DNA of 64,000 nucleotides, from NCBI RefSeq assembly GCF_029784135.1, contig NC_073746.1, positions 516,136-580,135 on the forward strand, in the 5' to 3' direction. This stretch comes from Toxorhynchites rutilus septentrionalis. Lineage: Eukaryota; Arthropoda; Insecta; Diptera; Culicidae. The translations under genes were made by a program, and so were the position numbers. The notes under the pieces are model-generated. The model saw nothing but the letters and a program-made list of their open reading frames with translations, searched no databases and was not told the origin of the DNA. Positions 11,701-22,400 of this stretch are shown one piece after another. Positions within the stretch are counted from its first letter, which is position 1, and each line of letters begins with the position of its first letter.

Positions 11701-12483
11701 TCTTATATTGCAAATATGGCTTATTTCATTTCTTTTATAATGTAACCTTTCAACGTTAAGGTGAAGTTTAAGTGGCTATTGCATGTACAGTGGGGCAAAA
11801 ATCGTGATTTTTGAAGATTTTGCTTGAATTTTCACCAGGAATTGTTTATATCGATATTGCAGCCAAATTAAGAAAGATAGAAGTTGTGCGTCAAAGAACA
11901 AATTGTGGAGCGGTTAAAGAACTTCGTTTTAATTGATAGGAACAATCTAGTTTAATATAAATTTTTAGGATTAAATTAATAACAACACATTAAAAATTAT
12001 TAACTTTTCAGTGTTTCCCTTCTAAAATGTTATTAAAATTAACTAATTTAGTTGTTCCACTACTACATCCTGTACTAAGTTTTCTCATCTTTCAAATGAA
12101 AGCATCAGAATCGTCTTCCGTAGCGTACTTTTTAATGTAGAATCAATTTGAAGCAACAGAGTCCGAAACAAAAAAAAGTTCTGTAACTCTGTCATTGTTG
12201 AAATTCGAACATATGCGTAGGAGGATTTTTTTCATCAAATATGCTCGTCTATCACCTCCTGAGAGAATCTGGATAAATTCATTTTTTTTCATGCGAGAAA
12301 GGTGTTTTCTGACTTTAAGGGAATGAATCAAAAATCAAATTCATCTTTTATTTTCAAAAAACCAAAAATACATGCAAAAAAAACAAATAAAGAAAAAAAA
12401 TGTTTTGACTTGATTATCCGGAGGATTCGATTATCCGGAGTGAAGAAAAGATCAATACTCCGGATAATCAAGTCCGACCTGTA

Positions 12484-13049
12484 ACTTGAAAGCGGACAGA
12501 AACGAATGTGTTAGTTGCTCGTTATTGACGGTACAGGAAGGTAAGCACATAAATTGGCAGAACAAAGATGTATGAGAAAATTGGAATGCTTCGAGTTTTA
12601 ATTCATTGAAACCGTTTAGAGATTAAGGGATATCAATGTATAGCACATCAAACAAATCTTAGAAAGTTTCCGATTCGATTGGTATGAAAACCATCGGAAT
12701 TCCTTTGCAATGAAAATAGTTATTAACGTTAACTTTATTTCATAAAAACGTTACCTGTTTTCTGATTTGGCACCCTCCCTGAATGACGTAGTTCTACATC
12801 AAAAAACGAACTGTCAGTTAAAAGAAGGTAGTGACTCCAAATCGTGACAGTAAACAGAAAAAACGGCCATGTTTTGGAGATATGCACACGGCGATGATCA
12901 CTGAGTTCAATTACGTGGTAATAGAAGTGGAAACCTACGCCAAGAAAAAAAAGTTTTCTTAACAGTAGTTAGTTTCCTGCTGGTAACCGGAAGGGGAAAT
13001 GTGAGAGCATATGGAACAATCATATATCAAGCAACATCTAGAATGGCGA
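12484..13049. other. no gene recognised
   Basis: No coding, terminal-repeat or RNA-gene signal that I can support. A GACGTAGTTCTAC motif near 12785 recalls the TGACGTAGGA motif of other repeats here. Confidence 0.4.
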
Positions 13050-13300
13050 CTTTTTCATTACAACATTACAGCATTACAACCGTCTGCTGTCGTTGCTGAA
13101 GCAACATGATTGTTCCGTGCTGTTTTGGTCGAGTTAGACACCCTGACATGTCACCAATTACTTCCATCTAGTGCAAGATTCCTTTTAACACCCTAGAGCT
13201 CTGTCCAATCGAGAAATACTGAGCCACCTGAAAAGGCCTATAGAAGACTTTCGGACATAAATGAACTCTCATACTTTCTGAACCATTGAACAATGTTCAG
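13050..13300 (+). pseudogene. highly decayed DD37E-type transposase relic
   Basis: Scattered matches to the C-terminal half of the DD37E proteins in this window. LLKQHDCSVLFW parallels LLKQHEGPTIFW. About 90 bp later LSNREIL parallels the LRPIEKYW block in a shifted frame. Stops are frequent. It lies just upstream of the TIR-complete copy at 13375. Confidence 0.4.
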
Positions 13301-13374
13301 ATGCAGTGTCATGCTGAAAATGTATGTCTTATTGTACTAAAGTTAGCAAGTAAACTGAGATTAGAATCTCAGTA

Positions 13375-14558
13375 AAGGGTGTGTCACATCAAATTGCATC
13401 ACGGAAAAAACGCTGTAGAAATTTAATTTTTAGGAATTATATCTTCAGCTTTCGCTTATAATCAGATAAGAGTGTATAGATCACGTTGGCCATGATTCAC
13501 TGTCAATTTTTCGTAAATTTGGAAAAATGTCGTCGAACGAAAAAGAGCGTCGTGAATTAATCCTGTGCACTCATTTCGAGGATCCGGAGTTGTCACATCG
13601 GGACATCGGTAAGATGCTGGGAATCGTCCAATCCACGGTCAGCAGAGTACTAAAACGATACTTCGAGAACCTAACGCCAATAAGCTGCATTTGTCATGTT
13701 CATTCGTCCAGCGGACCAAGCAGCGGGAGGGCCTGCGTACATACAAGGTTCAGAAGGCTCCTAACCGCGACGAAAGGCAAAACATGGTGGGGAAGACGCG
13801 AGCCCGGAAGCTGTATACTGAAATGCTGACGAAGCCGCATTGTCTGGTAATGGACGACGAAACCTACGTCAAAGCGGACTTTCGTCAGCTGCCGGGCCTG
13901 TTGTTCTTCTCCGCAGAGGACAAATTCAGCGTTCCGGAGGAGATTCGCAAGCAGAAACTATCCAAGTTTGCCAAAAAGTACATGGTGTGGCAAGCGATCT
14001 GCTCTTGCGGAAAGCGGAGCGCCCCCTTCGTGATGACCGGCACGGTAAACGGGCAGGTTTACCTTAAGGAGTGCCTACAAAGCGCTTACTACCACTATTG
14101 AAGCAGCACGAGGGCCCGACCATCTTCTGGCCGGATCTCGCTTCGTGCCACTATTCAAAGGACGTGTTGGAGTGGTACGAAGCCAACGGGGTCACCTTCG
14201 TGCCAAAGGAAATGAACCCGCCCAACGCGACGGAGCTTCGCCCAATAGAGAAATATTGGGCGATTATGAAGCAGGCCCTCCGGAAGAACCCAAAAGTTGT
14301 CAAATCGGAGGCGGACTTCAAGAGAAAATGGATTTCTGTTCAAAAAAACTACAACCTGACGTTGTACAGAACCTTATGGACGGGGTAAAGAGAAAGGTGC
14401 GAGCATACGGGCTTGGACTCGAAGTATGAATAAAAAGAAAATGCCAAAAGTTGTTTAATAGTTTTTATTTTACTGTCTAAAAATTTCAAAAGGATCGGTC
14501 TACTGGGCGAATTTCTACAGCGTTTTTTCCGTGATGCAATTTGATGTGACACACTCTT
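13375..14558 (+). mobile_element. ITmD37E-type Tc1-like element, copy 1 (TIR-complete, inactivated)
   Basis: Terminal inverted repeats of about 47 bp begin AAGGGTGTGTCACATCAAAT and end at 14558. TA flanks both sides (13373-13374 and 14559-14560). The length is 1184 bp, against an estimated 1.296 kb for an undamaged copy judged from the second element at 51380-52633. The difference is explained by a 111-bp internal deletion near 13676 plus one missing base near 14080. It encodes a broken transposase. Confidence 0.93.
13527..14431 (+). pseudogene. ITmD37E transposase pseudogene, copy 1
   Basis: The enzyme would cut and paste the element by binding its terminal repeats. It starts MSSNEKERRELILCTH (ATG at 13527), followed by the first helix-turn-helix (ELSHRDIGKMLGIVQSTVSR). 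After ENLT a 111-bp stretch found in copy 2 is absent and the frame shifts. The second binding segment and catalytic core continue in another frame, with the first aspartate in VMDDET, WQAICSCGKRSAPFV, and after a one-base loss near 14080 the second aspartate in FWPDLASCHY. The glutamate in LRPIEKYW lies 37 residues after that aspartate, giving DD37E. The triad is visible but spread over frames. It ends KRKVRAYGLGLEV at 14431. Confidence 0.9.
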
Positions 14559-15074
14559 TAATTAATTATTTAATTACTGAGATAAATTTAGAATCTGAGT
14601 AAAATCAGCAGAAAATGAAAGCAATTTACAACGCTGAGGCAGGATGCAAGAATTCTAAGTGTTCGTATAAGTCCAAGGAAGTAACGAAAAGCTTAGCTCT
14701 AATTATACACAGCGTTTCAGTTAAGTTCGGAGACTTAAAAATCAACTCAGACTTAAACATAATATCTGATGCTCTCAAAGAAACTTGTGTGAGCCTTTTT
14801 CAACAATACGGAATCTGGAGCTTGAGCTTGAGCTTGGGTAGATTGTACAATTCGTAGGTGCTCTCCGTGATTGACCTGAACCATTAAAATTGCACAATTT
14901 TCAACAATGCGGAATCTGGAATCTAGTGGCGAGTGGGTCAAAGTATCTGTATATGTTAGAGGAGTATGCACTAAATAATAGAAAATCCATGATTAAACTT
15001 TTTGATAATAATTTGGACCGTATATCTGTCTATTTATTTTCGAATACGAAGTTCATAAGGTTGAGGTCTAGATG
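14559..15074. other. no gene; short internal duplication
   Basis: CAACAATACGGAATCTGGAG near 14801 and CAACAATGCGGAATCTGGAA near 14902 form an imperfect direct repeat about 100 bp apart. A short AGCTTG tandem run lies at 14818-14836. Nothing else is recognised. Confidence 0.5.
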
Positions 15075-15225
15075 GCGCCCCGTGCAAAAATTGCATGAAT
15101 TGTGCTTCAAATTGCTTCCGCGTCCACTGTATTCTCTAGATCTGGCCCCCAGCGGTTATTTTCTGTTCGCAGACGTGAAGAATTTTGCAAAAAAAAAGGT
15201 ATACTGTGCAAGCTTATAAACTTTC
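15075..15225 (+). pseudogene. mariner transposase C-terminal scrap
   Basis: The translation contains LHELCFKLLPRPLYSLDLAP followed by SGYFLFADVKNFAKKK. This matches the block holding the third catalytic aspartate of mariner (DD34D) enzymes, usually YSPDLAPSDYFLF. Here that aspartate is a glycine (APSGYF). No other part of the gene is present. Confidence 0.7.
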
Positions 15226-15489
15226 CAACCGAACTGTTATATGGGGGGTAAATTGAAAACATTTACACTGAACATGCAGGAAAAAAGAAAAAGTTGCGAA
15301 TGGGTATAACTCGAGCAATTGATAGGAAATATCTATCACAATGAATAAAATTTTATTTTCCCTGAGATAAACAATTATATAAATGCTGAATAGTTGTGAA
15401 ATATCAAGCATTCTCTAAGCGCGCTAAATCCCACGTTTTGATTGTCCTGATTTGTGCTTCTCAAATTTCACCGAGCGAGAGAAGCAACC

Positions 15490-15815
15490 AGAGCAACAGT
15501 GGAATACGGTTTCCCCAACACATATTTCAAAACAAAGTAGCCTGGTGAAATCTGCATTGTAAATACATGCAAACTGCGGGTACTTTTATACTCGCTTGTA
15601 TTTATGCAGACCGGAGTGTGTTTCCCCAACACAGACTTCAAAACCAAGGAGCCTGGAAAAATCGACATTACATATGCTAGAGGCGAATGAACTTTCTAGT
15701 ATAAAGTAATATAAAAAGTTGAATAACTTCAACTTTTCAAGCAAGTCGAGGGTACTTTTGTACCCGCATGCATCATTGCACTCCGGTATGTGTTTTCTCA
15801 ACACGGACTACAAAA
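15490..15815 (+). repeat. diverged tandem repeat with a CCCCAACACAGACTTCAAAA core
   Basis: Three related blocks lie near 15510, 15628 and 15790: GGTTTCCCCAACACATATTT, GTTTCCCCAACACAGACTTC and GTTTTCTCAACACGGACTAC. They alternate with GGGTACTTTTATACTCGC-like segments (near 15578 and 15749). Spacing is about 110-170 bp. This is a non-coding decayed tandem array. Confidence 0.7.
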
Positions 15816-15830
15816 GCGGGTATGAAAACA

Positions 15831-16639
15831 ACGCTTAGACTCGGCTATTCATGACGGTATTGGATGATATGTTTTCATATCTTTAGCTCACTGAACTTCT
15901 ACGCATACCGCTTGATGATTAGACAAAATGTCGATAACGACGATTGGTTCAACAATACGCTTTCAATATGCATGTCACAATTTAAACTGAAGTTAATCAA
16001 ACCAAGCAAATTCGCGATTCGGGAACTTGAGACTTCAGAACTTGAGAGATGTAATAATTTCAGAGGAAAATGTAAAATACAATGTAAGATACAATGACAT
16101 ATGGGAAATCATCTTTTCGCGTTTTCCTTTAATTTTTTATTGTTTTTCACCGTAGAAACCAACCCAACACAACCAATATACAGCTCTTCGCTGCTGTTGA
16201 AACATTTTGCTTCACTTTTGGGTTCCTTTGGTTGGCGGCGTAAGCGGATTCGCGTTCCGAAATATATTGAATGCTCCTGGTTACTAGACCATATTTTTTA
16301 TGCATTTCTGGCTAGCTAATGAACCATTAAGGAGTGGGCTCTGCGATGCAGTTTTTACTTCTCTTCGGGAACTGAACTTCGATATTCACAAATGTATGCG
16401 AAATTCTCTTATTTGAGTACGAAAGCCAGCCAACAGCTTGTTTGTATCGTCAGTGATGATAGCTATGTTTTGAGTTATAGGCTCGAAAAAGGGCAATTTT
16501 GAAAATTTAAACTGGAGTCGAATGATGAACACACCGAGTTAGAAACCTCCATAATTCAACACAGCTATAAAAACAACAACGACTTAAACTAAACTTTTGG
16601 ACTTCATTCACATGTGATATGGGTGGCGCAAATCAATAG
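15831..16639. other. no gene recognised
   Basis: Short open stretches only, without recognisable domains. No structural repeats noted. Confidence 0.4.
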
Positions 16640-16985
16640 AAAATCAAACATTAAACGCACATTTCATTGCACAGTCCGTCCCGCATTCTTATTTCTATAG
16701 AGCGCAAATGCACTGCAAACACTGGAAACAACTGGGGAAGCACAAATTGCTTGTGTCAATCGACGCGAGGGTTTCATTTAGATTATACTTCACATTTTTC
16801 GATTGTTTGATAGTTAGTTTCATAAAATATGTTATTTTCTTCAATTGATTGTTAGGAAGTGCCCCAATCGATTGATGCAAAAATCTAGGAAATCCATCTG
16901 GAAATAGTCGAGCAATAAGCGCTCGAAATTTGACAATTTTCGCGATGCAACCGATTTTCGTCGCTATCCTACGTCAAAATAATTT
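16640..16985 (-). repeat. dispersed repeat R1, copy 1
   Basis: Reverse complement of a family also present at 33015-33380. Shared landmarks in order are TTTTGACGTAGGAT, CGAAAATTGTC, GCGCTTATTGCTC, TTTTGCATCAATCGATT and ATGAAACTAACTATC. The family is non-coding here and no termini are defined apart from the TGACGTAGGA head. Confidence 0.75.
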
Positions 16986-19060
16986 TTTTGTTCCCTCTCG
17001 GAAAAGTGTAAGTGAGACCAAGTATAGCAGTTGATGTTTGTTTCCAATACTTCCTGAGCAGTTTTATAATCGCTAATAATCGCGAGGTTACATCAATAAT
17101 AAACATATGCTCAAGGCTGTAAAAAGTTCAGTTCTGTGCAGTCAACAAACAAGATTCATATAGTCATGAAAAAGATCTGTCAAATATTACTTCAGATAGT
17201 GTTAATCATTTCCACCGTAACCATAAATCTATTTCTGATTTCCCACCTAATCAGCATTTGAAATGCTACAAACGGATCGGTTCCATTTCACTCCCACTGA
17301 GCAATGATCGGAGGTTTACACATGGGACTACCCAGCGCACACAATCATTAACTCATGATGAAGGTGGGGAAAGGAAGTGAGCATGAAAAATTTTCCCGAC
17401 GAAAGAGAACTTACTCCTTTGAAAGACAAAAGTAATAATAAAGAAAAGAAAAATAGGCAACAAACACAACTGTGCCGCTGTTTAGTAAACACCGCATCTA
17501 ATCTAATCGATTATTATTATGACTTTCTTAATTTACATCTTTTCAAGTCAGAAAGATCAACAGCAACAATAATAACCCTTCTTTCGTTGACGCCCGCGGG
17601 ACCGGTCTGGTACCGAAGGATTTGGCCCGTCGTAAGCGCTTAACCATTTGTTTTCACTTATGCTGGCATGCTCCACGACTGCCGAGAGGCCACGATCAGT
17701 GGAGACAGCAGAAACAAGCCAGAAAGAGACACGTTAGGCGACACCAACTTTCTTTATCTGTCAGTAATATAATAGTTTTGTCAAGCGATCTTTACAAAAT
17801 GTCATCACAGTTATATGTTCGGAAGCGTGTTTAGTGTCATATGTGACAGCTGAAATACATCAATCATAACACCAACTATATGGCGCGACCAAAAAGAGCA
17901 GCGAACACCGTGAATAACCCAAGGAGTGCATAATAAAATAGGGAAGATGGAAACATTGACGTGACGATGAGATTGTGAGCTGAGAGTGCGGATGCAGAGA
18001 TGGAACTGATGTTTAAACTGTCTTTCCTACGTTTCGAAAGCAACTTGAACACCCGGATCATGAGCATTTGTTCATATTATCAGATTGTGCCTATAATTGC
18101 GCTCATTCGCTTAATTGAATTTTGCATCACTTCTAAAGTATGAAATAAACTACAGTGAATATTGAAAAATGAAAAGGTATTTTTCTTGATACATGGTCGG
18201 CTGTATAGTGAAGAATAGTGTCATTTGGGAAACATAACATACTACATCCCTATGGCTGAAGGTACTATTAAAAATATAAAGCAACATTCTGAATACCAAC
18301 CAATTTGAAGGGGGACATCCATATTCGGGAAAAATGGATATGTCTCAAAAGCGTTAGACACATCGCCGTCATCATCGTCTCGGGGAAAAAACTAAATTTT
18401 TCTCCATTAGCGGTAACAGCAGGGAGAACATCTACAATCCCCGCAAACACCGAGACGCTGCGAGTGGCGCACGCATTTTGAGAAGAAATTTATAAATATA
18501 AACGCCATGCCAGACAATAGGAACATATGTGAGTGTGGTTATATTGTTTACTATTTTTGATTTAGTAACACAACAGACGTTTACATATCATCGTTTCACG
18601 CGCCGTGTGTCGACCGTATTATAAGTAGCATAAAGCATAATCATATGAGCGCAGGGCAAAGTCCCCCTCCGACATTAAGGGAAGACTGGAGAAACATGAC
18701 TCGAGACGAATACACACACACGCGATACATTGCCTAGCACTCTTCGGCTTCCCGAGGTCGCCAGGAGGTCAAAACGTTTGTCCTCGCCTGCCACCATGTT
18801 TCGTATTTCCGTTGTGTTTATGTATGTCCCGCAGAGGTTAGCAAAGGTAAATTTTTCATCTATCATTAGGAAAGGTTAAGTGAGTGTAATTCTTCCATCG
18901 AAACGCTGTAAACTTGGCGGGAGATAATACCGTCCGATTAAGGAAAGCAGTAACAGTCGTTTTGTAAAACACATGCACGCATAAAGCGAATTTCATTAGA
19001 CTGGAAAATTACTCGAGAAATAAATTGAAAAGACCCATGTGCGATGTTCATCTTTTCACG
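16986..19060. other. no gene recognised
   Basis: A more GC-rich patch at 17590-17720 and an AC-rich patch near 18700-18800 show no domain that I recognise. No terminal repeats were found. This could be unique host intron or intergenic DNA. Confidence 0.4.
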
Positions 19061-19063
19061 TGA

Positions 19064-19357
19064 TTTGAATCGAAACCATTCTACCGGCAGCAAAACAAGG
19101 TGGTTCGGCCCGAGCTTCCGTTGAAAACTGTGAAATTAGCTGTAAAAATTCGGAAGATTGTACGAGCCTATGGAAATCGTCCAACGCGTAAATGGGGCTA
19201 TTTTTATATGCATGTTAGAGGAAAGCGATATTATTATCGCAATCATCAACGTCGTTACAGCAATCGTGATTCTTGGGTCAGACGCGAAACAGACGCTTTG
19301 TTTGGAATGAGACCCGCACGAGTTGTCAAAGATACGAATGATATCTACCAGTGAGCA
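19064..19357 (+). CDS. hypothetical Arg/Tyr-rich open stretch (possible exon)
   Basis: An open frame runs from after a TGA at 19061-19063 to a TGA at 19355-19357, with no ATG at the start. The first usable start would be GTG (19100), or it is an exon entered by splicing. The protein is strongly basic and aromatic (YFYMHVRGKRYYYRNHQRRY) and has no cysteine, signal peptide or membrane segment. A possible acceptor AG lies at 19089-19090 but its pyrimidine tract is poor. I do not recognise it. Chance is a real possibility. Confidence 0.22.
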
Positions 19358-20244
19358 TGATAATTGCAGGAAATCTTTTTACACCTAAATTTCATTTCAA
19401 ACTTGACATTTGATGCAACGGAAAGGTGAAAATAGTCGGCTCGCAACGAAACAACCACATTATGTGATTTAAAGAGGTGGTTCGATGTTGTGAGATTATT
19501 AAAATTATTTGTTATTTGTTATATAAATTAATAGTGGGAAAGTTTATTACAAACTGGCACCAAATATAATACTTGGCGAATTTATACAAGATCTTGAAGT
19601 CAAAATAATGTTTTTGACAAAATGGTGTTCGAAGAAAAAAAAATACAAATTGAAACGGGTTTTCTTTCGTTTCCCGATTTTTTAGAAAAAAAGCATAATG
19701 AAAATAAAGGTTTTTTTATTGGTTCATGTGATAGAGAGATGCATACAGATTGTATTCATATAAATTTGGCGTAAATCGGTTCAGTAGAACTTGAGATTTC
19801 GTGTATGCCAGTTTGAAAAAAAAAACTAGTTTCGAGAAAAACACGTTTGAAGTTAATTGTTATGCCCGTCCGCATCACTAAAATGGCTATAACTCGGTAA
19901 ATACTCGGATTTTCGTAAAGTTTATTCTAGGATATATTTTCAAATGGCTTAACTTTAGAAATATGAAGAAAACTAAATTGGTATTTTTCAAATTTCTAGA
20001 CTAGAATACTGCCTTAACTACAAAAGATTTCCTGATATTTGCCCATGCATCGAAGTTTTGTGCCTTTTTCTAGAAGTGTACCAGAAATATCTGTTTACTT
20101 ATACAAATTGAAATTTTTGAGGGCATCATCCTTCAGAATTTATATCAATGATCACATCCGGATTCTAGATTCTGGCTCAATTCTACATTCGCGCAAATCT
20201 TGCGCCAATATAATCGTAAACAAAAATTTTCAATTCGGCTGTAC
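19358..20244. other. no gene recognised; AT-rich
   Basis: AT-rich with A-tracts. Part of the open stretch at 20039-20287 may belong to the Tc1 relic that follows, but its N-terminal part shows no recognisable motif. Confidence 0.4.
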
Positions 20245-20370
20245 AATGTCGCTAGTCATACAAGCAAGAAAATCAGCCAGTAGATAGAGAATAAGAAAAT
20301 AGGTTTGCTGGACTGGCTTGCTCGTTTCCCGAACTATAAGCAAGAGGAAAACCTTTGGGGGATCTAGTTC
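20245..20370 (+). pseudogene. Tc1-like DD34E transposase C-terminal relic
   Basis: In one frame with two stops the sequence reads NVASHTSKKISQ, then KKIGLLDWLARFPNYKQEEN and LWGI. This parallels the Tc1 block DNASVHTS...LDWPARSPDLNPIENLWG. Counting from the expected aspartate before the N, the glutamate of EENLWG falls at spacing 34, so it belongs to ordinary Tc1 (DD34E) rather than the DD37E group. The aspartate itself is not preserved. Confidence 0.7.
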
Positions 20371-20639
20371 GAAGGTCCTGATACTTGAGGAACGTAGTGT
20401 TTCACTGAAAATGAGAAAATAGTGAGTAATTTCTTCTGCGCAAATTTGATAAACAGCCCAACCGATTTTATCTAGTAACTCACCAAACTGTAAGACGACT
20501 GAAATCTAAAAATTTATGATATTGACACCTAAAACTTGTGACCTTCAAAATGATCTTACATCAACGGGACAGTACCCAGGGAATGTGACATTGATAGTAG
20601 AAGTGGAATTCTTCTTCTTAAATTAAAATTCTTCTTATA

Positions 20640-20960
20640 GCGGCTTGAGCACCACGCTGCGTTTTTCATTCAGACATTCGGTTTTCGTTTAAACCACGCG
20701 TTTGTGATCGTTCTCGTTGATCTAACGGCTTTTTTCCGGATCTTCGATTCCGATCAACTGTCAGACGTTCTTCGAACCGTTTTATGATACTAGATACCGT
20801 GGAATTCGTGATTCCCAACATTTTTCCGATGGGATGTGGTAGATTTTTATGCGACGATGCGACAGATCCTTATTCTCGAAGTACTCGTGTAAAATTTTTC
20901 GTGCACGCACGCACTTTTTCATCGCCATTTTGAAAACTTTTGTGCACCTGATGGAATCAA
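20640..20960 (-). pseudogene. decayed Tc1-like (DD37E-type) transposase N-terminal half
   Basis: On the minus strand the sequence begins with ATGGCGATG (complement near 20930) and encodes HARKILHEYFENKDLSHRRI. It continues as a helix-turn-helix region (GKMLGITNSTVSSI-like in a shifted frame near 20790-20835) and a KRFEERLTVDR-like stretch. Frameshifts and stops interrupt it. It faces the opposite way to the C-terminal half at 21230-21870. Confidence 0.55.
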
Positions 20961-21229
20961 CTCACGGAGTGAAACCAATACACATCAAAACATGTATACG
21001 CAACATTTCAAGTAAATTTTCACAACGGATCAAAAGTTAGAGCAATTTGAATGTAGATTTGAAACGGTACACTCTTTAGTTTAGAACGACCGAAGACAAA
21101 AATGTTTAATGAGTTTGGTACACTTTGTTCCAAGAGAGAACACTCGTTTGGAATGAACGCGTGCTGATGAAAATTAAACTCGAGTGCAGCGCATCGAATG
21201 TTTTATGAAGACTGATTACAATTGTCCTG

Positions 21230-21870
21230 CATTCTAAAGTACGTGGAGCAATCAATCTTTTTTTGGCTGCGGCCTGTTGTTTGCACCCATCCGAGGGGTC
21301 GGGAGCTGCACGATAAAGTGGTACTCAAGAAATCGGGATGTATTATCATGGATAACGAAACACATATAAAACTCTGTGGGAACCGTAGTCTTATACCTCA
21401 TCGAAGGAAAGGGGTATTCATGATCCAATGAAAAGCGTCTACACCGAATAACTCGGCAAAAAGATTAAGGTTTGGCAGGCCATTTGTTGTTGTGAAAAAA
21501 AGGCTCGTCCATTAACAACGACCAACACAATAAATGGAAAAATCTACGTGAAGGAGTTTCTGGAAAAAAGTTTGCTATCCTTGATCAAACGGCATACAAT
21601 CTTTACTTTAAGACTGGCTATGACTAAGGTTGTATGAAACCGACAACGTCGCATATGACCGAAGCAGATGAATCCACCAAGCTCCACCTAGAGATTCGCT
21701 CTATCGAAACTTTCTGGCCTTCGACGAAGGATAAGCTGAGGAAACTCGTGAAACCAGCGGACAGTGTTGAAATATTGAAGAATGGTTGGCATAAAGCGGT
21801 GAAAATGGTTGAAGGAGTCTCTTTGCTGAATCAATGTATGAGCGATGTTAAGTGAGAAGTTAGAAAACCC
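21230..21870 (+). pseudogene. decayed DD37E-type transposase catalytic half
   Basis: GCIIMDNETHIKLCGN matches the first-aspartate block (LVMDDETYVKAD in copy 1). VWQAICCCEKKARPLTTTNT matches VWQAICSCGKRSAPFVMTGT, followed by INGKIYVKEFLEKSLL. Further on, LEIRSIETFWPSTKDKLRK matches LRPIEKYWAIMKQALRK, with the catalytic glutamate kept. The segment around the second aspartate is degraded. It ends SDVK at 21855. Frameshifts make it non-functional. Confidence 0.7.
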
Positions 21871-22059
21871 TACCCTACCCTTCAAAAACTAATGCAACTG
21901 GAATTAAAATTGGGAATAAAGCATAATGTATGTTTGAGAATAAAATAATTAAAACATGCAATACGGGATCCCGCAATTCATTGTTGCGCAATTCAACTGT
22001 TACGATTTACTTTTTGGAGCGGCTGTTTCCAGCCCCCGAGGATTCCAGAAAGGATGCAA

Positions 22060-22350
22060 CCTAAGTCCCTAGGCCTCTGCAATATTCGTATAGGAGTCGG
22101 CGCTTCAAATCGCAGATTTCGACGTTTCATGCGATTTGAAGACATTTTTTGAAACCCTCAATTTCATGTGACCACCATACCCACCTCCCTGGATGATTTT
22201 TCGGTTTCCAAAAAACGGGTGAGCGACACTAGTAAATGAAGTTCGATTGAGCTGATGTTTTGCGTAGGGTTTTTCGTTGGAATCAACATTTTCAAGAAAG
22301 TCTCGTTTGGAAATTCGGGATGACCATTTTCATTGACACTCTAATGGTCA
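22060..22350 (+). repeat. dispersed repeat R2, copy 1
   Basis: Segments such as GGTGAGCGACACTAGTAAAT, GGAATCAACATTTTCAAGAA and AGTCTCGTTTGGAAATTCGG recur in order at 43680-43910 with substitutions and a deletion of about 40 bp. Non-coding and of unknown class. Confidence 0.65.
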
Positions 22351-22400
22351 GCGACCAAGGTTATTCCGATTGGCCATGCCGTTTTTTAAATCGGTAAACT

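Larger units (their letters stand above)
10624..12481. mobile_element. Tigger/pogo-type non-autonomous element, 1.86 kb
   Basis: The left end CAGGTCGGACTCGATTATCC and the inverted right end (CAGGTCGGACTTGATTATCC on the other strand) match at 23 of the first 24 bases. TA flanks both sides (10622-10623 and 12482-12483). The subterminal GATTATCCGGA motif is repeated several times at both ends. The interior has a minisatellite (10745-11230) and no transposase. A second left-end-like sequence begins at 11612 after another TA, so the unit may be composite: either one element with an internal duplication, or a 3' element sharing the same right end. Confidence 0.85.

Noticed and set aside
11787..12080. 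Separate element starting CAGTGGGGCAAAAA after TA at 11786
   Set aside because: No inverted right end was found. The sequence is probably part of the Tigger-type element.
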